Shown here: piece after piece, positions 4,783 through 9,851 of the stretch
Layout: every line of letters begins with the position of its first letter
Position numbering within the stretch: position 1 is the first letter of the stretch
Assembly (NCBI GenBank): GCA_964614575.1
Contig: CAZTLX010000171.1
Location: 1 to 9,851, forward strand
Length of the DNA: 9,851 bases
DNA from: JBGTLW01 sp964614575
Lineage (GTDB): Bacteria > Planctomycetota > Phycisphaerae > Phycisphaerales > Phycisphaeraceae
Reading direction: 5' to 3'
Program-made: the position numbers and the translations under genes
The notes under the pieces: generated by a model
The model's input: the letters and a program-made list of their open reading frames with translations, nothing else
Told to the model about the DNA's origin: nothing
Database searches by the model: none

Positions 4783-6213
4783 ATGCCCATCCCCAACCTC
4801 GTCATCGTCGGACGGCCGAACGTCGGCAAGTCGAGCCTGCTGAACATGCTGGCCCGGCGGCAGATCGCGATCGTTGATCCCACCGCCGGGGTCACGCGCG
4901 ATCGTGTCGGCGTCACCGCCATGATCCCCTCGGACCAGCGCGACCGCTCCGAACGCCCCGTCCGCGTGACCGACACCGGCGGCTTCGGGATCACCGATCT
5001 GGAGGTCGGCGACCACGGCAACAGCCGCGACATGACCGCCGATGTCGAACGCCAGATCACCCGCGGCGTGGCCGAGGCCGACCTCGTCCTGTTCACCATC
5101 GACGCCCAGGCCGGCGTCACCAGCCTCGACGAACGCTTCGCCGAGGTGCTCCGCAAGCAACTGGGCCACAAGCGCGTGATCACCGTGGCCAACAAAGTTG
5201 ATGCCGAGAAACACGAGGCCGGGGCCTACGACGCCGCCCGACTCGGCTTCGGCGAGGTCGTCATGATCTCCGCCAAGACCGGCTACCAGAAGTACCGGCT
5301 CTACGAGGCGATCCGCGACGCCATCGACTGGGACCGCTTCGACGCCGACGCGACGATCGAGGAGGACGAACAGGCCGAGGCGTCGGGCGAACGCTATCAA
5401 CGCACCGGCCCGCCGCTGATCGCGATCGTCGGCAAGCGCAACGCGGGCAAGAGCACGCTGGTCAACGCGCTGGCGCGGGACGAGCGGGTGATCGTCTCCG
5501 AGCAGCCGGGCACCACGCGCGATTCGGTCGACGTGGACGTGGAGATCGACGGCCACAAGCTCACGCTCATCGACACCGCCGGCGTGCGCAAGACCAAATC
5601 GCTGGCCGGGGATATCGAGTTTTACTCCCAGCACCGCGCGCTGCGCAGCGTCCGCCGCGCGGATGTGTGCCTGCTGCTGGTCGACGCGACCGAGCCGGTG
5701 AGCCAGGTCGATAAGCAACTGGTCAACGAGATCCTCAAGCACCATCGGCCGACGGTCATCGTCGTGAACAAGTGGGACCTGGTGGAAGAACAGCACACGC
5801 AGGATACGTACGCCGAGTACCTCGACGATGCGCTTAAAGGGCTGAGCTTCGCGCCGATCGTCTTCACCAGCGCCAAGGGTAACGAAGGCCTGACCGACGC
5901 GATCGCGATGGGGCTCAATCTTTATGAGCAGGCCCGGCACCGGATGACCACGGGCGAGCTGAACCGTGTCGTGGAGCAGATCCTGCAGGAGCGCGGCCCC
6001 TCCTCAAAGGGCGGCAAGCAGGCGAAGGTGTATTACGTGACGCAGGTCGCGGTCGATCCGCCGTCGATCGCGCTGTTCGTCAACGACCCGGAGCTGTTCG
6101 AGGGCACCTACGAGCGGTACCTGCTCAACCGCTTCCGCGACGAGCTGCCGTTTAGCGAGGTGCCGATCCGGCTGATGTTCCGCTCCCGCCAGCAGATGCC
6201 CAAGGGCAAGTAA
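4783..6213 (+). CDS. der: Ribosome-assembly GTPase Der (EngA)
   Basis: This 476-residue protein has the tandem GTPase architecture unique to Der, needed for maturation of the large ribosomal subunit. First G domain: GRPNVGKS at 10-17, TRDR at 38-41, DTGG at 64-67, NKVD at 137-140. An acidic linker (193-203) follows. Second G domain: GKRNAGKS at 217-224, TTRD at 244-247, DTAG at 264-267, NKWD at 329-332 and SAK at 363-365. The C-terminal KH-like domain covers about 385-470. All nucleotide-binding motifs are intact. The extra residues between G2 and G3 of the first domain (45-63) make it slightly longer than the E. coli-type loop. There is no Shine-Dalgarno sequence before the ATG; it follows the palindromic repeat by 10 bp. 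It converges on coaB with only 3 bp between stop codons. Confidence 0.97.
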   Translation: MPIPNLVIVGRPNVGKSSLLNMLARRQIAIVDPTAGVTRDRVGVTAMIPSDQRDRSERPVRVTDTGGFGITDLEVGDHGNSRDMTADVERQITRGVAEADLVLFTIDAQAGVTSLDERFAEVLRKQLGHKRVITVANKVDAEKHEAGAYDAARLGFGEVVMISAKTGYQKYRLYEAIRDAIDWDRFDADATIEEDEQAEASGERYQRTGPPLIAIVGKRNAGKSTLVNALARDERVIVSEQPGTTRDSVDVDVEIDGHKLTLIDTAGVRKTKSLAGDIEFYSQHRALRSVRRADVCLLLVDATEPVSQVDKQLVNEILKHHRPTVIVVNKWDLVEEQHTQDTYAEYLDDALKGLSFAPIVFTSAKGNEGLTDAIAMGLNLYEQARHRMTTGELNRVVEQILQERGPSSKGGKQAKVYYVTQVAVDPPSIALFVNDPELFEGTYERYLLNRFRDELPFSEVPIRLMFRSRQQMPKGK

Positions 6214-6216
6214 CCG

Positions 6217-6846
6217 CTAATCAAACAACGACTCGACCCGCGTCATCAGCCACGGCGCGAAGTCCGCCTTGCTCATCGGCCCCGCGGCCAGACGCAGGCC
6301 CGAGCGGCTTAACCACACCGGGTCGATCATCTCCGCGTCCATCGTCACCAGCGGGTTAGCGACGATCGCATCAACGTTTTTGCGCTGCATCTTCGCCAGC
6401 GCCCGCTTCTCCAGTTGCTCGGGCTCCTCCAGCGCAAAGGCGATCACCCGCTGATCTTCACGCTTGGTCAACGCGAGTTCGCCGACCAGATCGGGTGTGG
6501 GCTCCAGCTCGATCTTCAGCCCGCTGCCGCGCTCGGTCTTGCCCCGGATCAGCTCGCGCGGCCGGTAGTCGGCCACGGCCGCGGCCATCACCAGCGCCGC
6601 GCAGCCCGGGAAGTGCTTCTCCAGCAACCCCTGCAGTTCGGCGGTGGTTTGGAAGCGATGCACCGCCAGCCGATCCCGTGCGCCCGAGGCGATCATCACC
6701 GGACCCAGCAGCAGCGTCACCTCGTGGCCGGCTGCCGCGGCATGCTCCGCGAGCGTGATGCCCAGCCGCCCGCTCGAGCGGTTGGAGATGAAACGGACCT
6801 CATCAATCGGCTCGCGGGTCGGCCCCGCGGTGATCAGCAAACGCAT
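6217..6846 (-). CDS. coaB: Phosphopantothenate-cysteine ligase, standalone CoaB
   Basis: This 209-residue protein matches the CoaB (C-terminal) half of the bifunctional CoaBC/Dfp protein. CoaB couples 4'-phosphopantothenate to cysteine, using a nucleotide triphosphate, in coenzyme A synthesis. Seen: LLITAGPTREPIDEVRFISN at 3-22, then RSSGRLG at 23-29 (the nucleotide-binding opening), AAAVADYRP at 88-96, GKTERGSGLKIELEPTPDL at 102-120 and KNVDAIVANPL at 155-165. No flavin-binding CoaC half precedes it: the upstream region is a 94-bp intergenic gap, so CoaC must be encoded elsewhere. The candidate -10 TATGCT (complement of 6853-6858) is six bases before the ATG, suggesting a leaderless message. 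It is divergent from the superoxide dismutase gene and convergent with der. Confidence 0.92.
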   Translation of the reverse strand: MRLLITAGPTREPIDEVRFISNRSSGRLGITLAEHAAAAGHEVTLLLGPVMIASGARDRLAVHRFQTTAELQGLLEKHFPGCAALVMAAAVADYRPRELIRGKTERGSGLKIELEPTPDLVGELALTKREDQRVIAFALEEPEQLEKRALAKMQRKNVDAIVANPLVTMDAEMIDPVWLSRSGLRLAAGPMSKADFAPWLMTRVESLFD

Positions 6847-6852
6847 GGCGTG

Positions 6853-6858
6853 AGCATA
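6853..6858 (-). promoter_or_regulatory. Candidate -10 box of coaB
   Basis: Read on the minus strand this is TATGCT, a four-of-six match to TATAAT, exactly six bases before the coaB ATG. The spacing equals that at tsaB. No convincing -35 element was seen. Confidence 0.35.
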
Positions 6859-6893
6859 TCGCTCGCGTCACACGCCGTCGAACCCGTCGTGCC

Positions 6894-6899
6894 TACAAT
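6894..6899 (+). promoter_or_regulatory. Candidate -10 box of the superoxide dismutase gene
   Basis: TACAAT lies 41 bases before the ATG at 6941, giving a leader of about 35 bases that holds the GGAG ribosome-binding site (6929-6932, eight bases before the ATG). The -35 element is not recognisable. Confidence 0.45.
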
Positions 6900-6940
6900 G
6901 CCTACGAAATGTTTCATGCGCCTGATCTGGAGACACCGCG

Positions 6941-7702
6941 ATGAACCGACGAGAGATGATGGGTTGGATGGGCGCGGCGGGTGCCGGGTGGATGGCCGCG
7001 GCCAACGGCGCGATCGCGCAGCAGCCGCACGGCCGGGGTGAGGCCCACGTTCACGGCGGGGTGTACAACCCGCTGGCCCCCGGCTACGACGCCGACAAGG
7101 GCGAATACGTCCTGCCGCCGCTGCCCTACGACGTCAACGCGCTGGAGCCGAGCATCGACGAGCTGACGATGCGCACCCACCACGACAAGCACCACGCCGG
7201 TTACGTCAAGGGATTGAACGGGGCGCTCAAGAAATTAGCCGAGGCGCGAAAGGCCGGCGACTTCGAGGCGATCCGCGCGCTGAGCCGGGCGGTGTCGTTC
7301 AACGGCGGGGGGCACACGCTGCACACGCTGTTCTGGACCAACCTTGCGCCCGCGGGCAACGGCGGGGGCGGCGAGCCGACCGGCGGGCTCAAGGACATGA
7401 TCGACCGCGACTTCGGCTCGGTCGAGGCGTTCCGCGCGCACTTCTCCGCCGCGGCCGGCGGGGTCGAGGGCTCGGGCTGGGGGATCGCCGGGCTCGATAC
7501 CATGTCCAGCCAACTCGTGGTGATCCAAGGCGAAAACCAGCAGAAGCTCACGACCTGGTCGGTCATGCCCGTGCTGGTGCTCGATGTGTGGGAGCACGCG
7601 TATTACCTGAAGTATCAGAACCGCCGCAGCGATTACGTCAAGGCGTTCTGGGATGTGGTGAACTGGGCGGAGGTGGCGCGACGGGTGGGGATTCACGGGT
7701 AG
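6941..7702 (+). CDS. Exported Fe/Mn superoxide dismutase with Tat-like signal
   Basis: This 253-residue protein converts superoxide to oxygen and hydrogen peroxide. The N-terminus MNRREMMGWMGAAGAGWMAA has paired arginines at 3-4, a hydrophobic stretch and an AIA-QQ cleavage-like site after residue 26. It therefore looks Tat-exported, although the motif is not the full SRRxFLK. A His-rich linker (PHGRGEAHVHGG, 29-40) follows. By alignment to E. coli SodA the metal ligands are His80, His128, Asp215 and His219, with the active-site Tyr at 88. Gly at about 124 and Gln at about 200 resemble manganese rather than iron enzymes, but metal choice cannot be settled from sequence. The core ends with DVWEHAYYLKYQNRRSDYV, typical of the family. 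GGAG before the ATG supports the start. It is convergent with yicC across a long hairpin. Confidence 0.94.
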   Translation: MNRREMMGWMGAAGAGWMAAANGAIAQQPHGRGEAHVHGGVYNPLAPGYDADKGEYVLPPLPYDVNALEPSIDELTMRTHHDKHHAGYVKGLNGALKKLAEARKAGDFEAIRALSRAVSFNGGGHTLHTLFWTNLAPAGNGGGGEPTGGLKDMIDRDFGSVEAFRAHFSAAAGGVEGSGWGIAGLDTMSSQLVVIQGENQQKLTTWSVMPVLVLDVWEHAYYLKYQNRRSDYVKAFWDVVNWAEVARRVGIHG

Positions 7703-7707
7703 GGGAA

Positions 7708-7786
7708 GCGGAAAAGCGGAAAAGCGGAAAATAAGAGCTGGCGCAATCACGCCGACTCCGAATTTTCCGTTTTTTCGTTTTTCCGC
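7708..7786. terminator. Long T-rich hairpin between convergent genes
   Basis: Three tandem GCGGAAAA units (7708-7731, plus T7732) form a 25-base arm that pairs with 7762-7786. The three imperfect positions all become G-U pairs in the rightward RNA, so that RNA is paired over all 25. The loop holds a small inner stem, GGCG/CGCC. The right arm is T-rich (6 and 5 T runs). It begins five bases after the superoxide dismutase stop and ends one base before the yicC stop, so it probably terminates one or both genes. Confidence 0.6.
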
Positions 7787-7787
7787 T

Positions 7788-8681
7788 TTACTCCACGTTC
7801 TGCACCTGCTCCTTGATGCGGTCGATGGCGGACTTGATCTCGACGACCGCGCGGTTGATCGCCGCGTCGTTGGACTTGCTGCCGATCGTGTTCGCCTCAC
7901 GCAGCAGTTCCTGCGCGATGAAGTCGAGCGTGCGCCCGGCGGGTTCGCCGTCGGCATCGCCGAGCTTGGCCTCGAACTGATCGAGGTGGCCGGTGAGGCG
8001 GTTGAGTTCTTCCGCGATGTCCGAGCGGTCGGCGAAGATCGCGACCTCACGCACCAGATCGAGCTTATCCATGGACAGCTCGGCCTTGGCGATCAATTCC
8101 TCGACACGGTTTCGCAGACGCTGGTGATACTCTTCGACCACGCTGGGGGCGCGTTCGGCGACGCCCTTCGCTTTGTTGCGGATCAGCGCGAGGTGCTGCC
8201 TCAGGTCCACGACCAGCGCTTCGCCCTCGGTCTGGCGCATCACGATCAAACGATCCAGCGCGGTGTCCAGCAGGCTCAGCAGCAGCGGGCGGACCTTTTC
8301 GAGAAATTCGGTATCCAGCGTGGCCGGCTGCAGCACGCCGGGCAGCGCGAGCAGTTGCGTCAACTCGATGCGGACCGAGTCGTCACCGATGCGCTGCTGG
8401 ATGGTTTCCAGGTGATCGAGGTAGCCCAGCAGCACGTCATCGTTGATGGTGGAGGCGGCCTTGGCGTCGGTGACGCGCAGCTTGACCGCCAGCGCGAACG
8501 AGCCTCGACCGACGCGCTTGCGCAGGTGCGTCTCCAACTCCGCGTCCAGCGTGGCGATCTCCTCGGGCAGGCGGGAGGAGAACTTGAAGTAGCGATTGTT
8601 GAGCGAGCGCAGCTCCAGGGTGAAGTGGACACCCTCGGTGTCGCCCGACGCCTCGCCGAAGCCGGTCATGGAGTGAATCAT
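7788..8681 (-). CDS. yicC: YicC/YloC-family endoribonuclease
   Basis: This 297-residue protein carries the YicC_N start MIHSMTGFGEASG and the C-terminal DUF1732 signature REANTIGSKSND (261-272), followed by ...EIKSAIDRIKEQVQNVE at the end. Members of the family have been described as endoribonucleases that act on RNA in E. coli and Bacillus; that role is taken from family knowledge. The middle (about 40-60 and 150-200) is charged and helical. The frame is open upstream to 8834, but that part is Pro-rich and overlaps the 3' end of secG in another frame, so the ATG at 8681 is chosen. There is no clear ribosome-binding site. It lies 67 bp downstream of secG on the same strand and may be the last gene of a tpiA-secG-yicC operon. 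Confidence 0.93.
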   Translation of the reverse strand: MIHSMTGFGEASGDTEGVHFTLELRSLNNRYFKFSSRLPEEIATLDAELETHLRKRVGRGSFALAVKLRVTDAKAASTINDDVLLGYLDHLETIQQRIGDDSVRIELTQLLALPGVLQPATLDTEFLEKVRPLLLSLLDTALDRLIVMRQTEGEALVVDLRQHLALIRNKAKGVAERAPSVVEEYHQRLRNRVEELIAKAELSMDKLDLVREVAIFADRSDIAEELNRLTGHLDQFEAKLGDADGEPAGRTLDFIAQELLREANTIGSKSNDAAINRAVVEIKSAIDRIKEQVQNVE

Positions 8682-8727
8682 GGGGATCAACAAATAGAGA
8701 TGGGGGAAGCAATGAACAGGGTGCAGG

Positions 8728-8742
8728 CCGGCGGGGGGCCGG
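8728..8742. repeat. Short GC hairpin between secG and yicC
   Basis: CCGGC (8728-8732) and GCCGG (8738-8742) form a perfect 5-bp stem with a GGGGG loop. It lies just after the secG stop on the minus strand. It has no T-run; it could be a processing or pausing site, or chance. Confidence 0.3.
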
Positions 8743-8748
8743 GGCGGA

Positions 8749-9297
8749 TCACTCCGCGGGGGTCTGCTCAGCGGGCTCTTCGGTGACGGTGTCGGCGGCC
8801 TCATCGGCGGCGTTGTCCGCTTCACCCGCCGCATCCTGGGCCGAGGCTTCGGGCTGCTGAGCGACCTCCGCGTCGGCTTCGGCGTCGGCTTCGGCGTCTT
8901 CAGTCAACGCCTCGGTCGCGTCTTCGCTCGCGGGGGTTTCGGTTTCGGAGTCGGGTTCGGGGGTTTGCTCGTCGAGCGTCTGGCTCAGCGGGGGCTGTGC
9001 GCTGCCGGGGTTTTGCCCGGCAACGGTCGGGTTGATGACCCATGTGAGGCCCATCGCCAGCAGCAGGAACAGCACGAAGCAGGAGACGGTCAGCCAGGTG
9101 AGCACATCGCCGACCTTCGCGCCGAACGCCGCCTGCGCGTTGCCGCCGCCCGCCCCGCCGAACGCGCCGGACAGGCCGCCGCCCTTGGGCTTCTGGATCA
9201 GGATCACCAGCATCATGAACAGGCAGACCAGCACGAAGCCGAACGCCAGCAGGCTGATCAACCAGCCCGAGGCCGCGAGTGTGAGGGAAGGGATCAT
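8749..9297 (-). CDS. secG: Protein translocase subunit SecG with acidic tail
   Basis: This 182-residue protein belongs to the SecYEG channel of the inner membrane. The first ~90 residues are a complete SecG: helix 1 at about 12-34, the conserved ILIQKPKGGGLSGAFGG at 32-48, AAFGAKVGDVLTWLT at 56-70, and helix 2 at about 66-88. Residues 95-182 form a low-complexity tail rich in Ala, Glu and Asp, with DAEADAEADAE repeats encoded by a 12-bp tandem repeat (8870-8893). Many bacterial SecG proteins stop soon after helix 2, so the tail roughly doubles the length. It is probably disordered; no function can be assigned. A purine-rich GAAAGAGAA precedes the ATG. The gene starts 25 bp after the tpiA stop, a common gene order that suggests co-transcription. 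Confidence 0.93.
   Translation of the reverse strand: MIPSLTLAASGWLISLLAFGFVLVCLFMMLVILIQKPKGGGLSGAFGGAGGGNAQAAFGAKVGDVLTWLTVSCFVLFLLLAMGLTWVINPTVAGQNPGSAQPPLSQTLDEQTPEPDSETETPASEDATEALTEDAEADAEADAEVAQQPEASAQDAAGEADNAADEAADTVTEEPAEQTPAE
8870..8901. repeat. 12-bp tandem repeat in the secG tail
   Basis: Two perfect copies of GCGTCGGCTTCG (8870-8881, 8882-8893) and a partial third encode the DAEA repeats of the SecG tail. The tract is in-frame, so copy-number change would alter tail length without frameshift. Confidence 0.7.
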
Positions 9298-9322
9298 CGG
9301 GGTTCTCTTTCTTGGATGACGA

Positions 9323-9851
9323 TTATTTTGCCGCGTCGATGATGCCGACGAAGTCGTCCGCTTTGAGCGCCGCGCCGCCGATCAGACCGCCGTCGATATC
9401 ACGCTGCGCGAGCAGTTCCTTGGCGTTGCCAGGCTTCATCGATCCGCCGTATTGGATACGCACGGCGTTGGCGATGGTTTCATCAAACATGCCCGCGAGG
9501 TGGCAGCGGATCGCGGCGTGTGCCTGCTGCGCGTCGTCGGGCGTCGCGGTCTTGCCCGTGCCGATCGCCCAGACCGGCTCATAGGCGATCGTCACCGTCC
9601 GGCCCGCGTTCCTGGGCACTCCGTTCAGTCCTCGCAGAAGCTGGCGGGTGACGACCCTGGTTGTCGCCCCTTGTCTCCTTTCGGCAAGCGATTCCCCCAC
9701 GCAGAGGACCGGTCTCAGCTTGTGCCGGAGAGCCGCCAAGAGTTTCTTGTTGATGGCCCCGTCGTCTTCGCCGAACAGCCGCCGCCGTTCCGAGTGGCCC
9801 AGGATGACATAGCGGCAGCCCAGCGCTTTGAGCATCGGCGCAGAAACGTCG
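9323..9851 (-). CDS. tpiA: Triosephosphate isomerase, 5' end outside the window
   Basis: Only the C-terminal ~175 residues are present. The frame continues past 9835 as DVSAPMLKALGCRYVILGHS, the standard family context, so the internal ATG at 9835 is not the start and the gene runs off the window. The enzyme interconverts dihydroxyacetone phosphate and glyceraldehyde 3-phosphate in glycolysis. Seen: the catalytic histidine in GHSERR, the catalytic glutamate in AYEPVWAIGTGKTATP, and the phosphate-binding YGGSMKPGNAKELL and GGLIGGAAL segments. It is complete at its C-terminus (ADDFVGIIDAAK). It heads the leftward run followed by secG and yicC. A central stretch uses AGA/AGG arginine codons that are rare in the neighbouring genes. 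Confidence 0.95.
   Translation of the reverse strand, partial: DVSAPMLKALGCRYVILGHSERRRLFGEDDGAINKKLLAALRHKLRPVLCVGESLAERRQGATTRVVTRQLLRGLNGVPRNAGRTVTIAYEPVWAIGTGKTATPDDAQQAHAAIRCHLAGMFDETIANAVRIQYGGSMKPGNAKELLAQRDIDGGLIGGAALKADDFVGIIDAAK

Noticed and set aside
4774..5940. 388-codon open frame on the minus strand across der
   Set aside because: It is antisense to der, whose GTPase motifs are complete; its translation has no recognisable domain.
8682..8834. Upstream extension of yicC overlapping secG
   Set aside because: The extension is Pro/Arg-rich and family members begin at M-x-x-SMTGFG, which matches 8681.

Overview
The window looks like a chromosome segment from a high-GC planctomycete, most likely of the class Phycisphaerae. 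This rests on the recognisable proteins (a FLFIKAID-type small protein, a DUF6677-like membrane protein, a standalone CoaB, an IS200-like transposase of the 'TFHAFGTWLPDH' type) and on GC-rich codon use. It is an inference from recalled family patterns, not from a search. Most of the window is conserved housekeeping genes; one accessory island interrupts them.

Left part (1-1907): a minus-strand pair encodes a very acidic 79-residue protein and a 134-residue basic protein with a possible winged-helix region. Reading the other way are a three-helix membrane protein (TTG start) and a 75-residue two-helix membrane protein. Then comes trpD (anthranilate phosphoribosyltransferase).

Island (2971-4060): between trpD and tsaB lie five related palindromes of about 25 bp, a four-helix membrane protein gene of clearly lower GC, and an IS200/RAYT-like tyrosine transposase. 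The palindromes form inverted pairs at both outer edges, and one copy lies inside the 3' end of the membrane protein gene. I read this as a REP/REPIN system with its RAYT and a possible passenger gene. It is the most interesting part of the window.

Right part (4087-9851): tsaB (tRNA t6A synthesis) and der (ribosome-assembly GTPase) read rightward. They are separated by a second, unrelated palindromic repeat. coaB (coenzyme A synthesis) converges on der with a 3-bp gap and is divergent from an exported Fe/Mn superoxide dismutase. The superoxide dismutase converges on yicC across a long T-rich hairpin. The leftward genes tpiA (cut by the window edge), secG and yicC follow one another on the minus strand and may be one operon.

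Several rightward or divergent genes have a TACAAT-like box only 6-10 bases before the start codon, which suggests leaderless transcripts. No tRNA, rRNA, CRISPR array or replication origin was seen.
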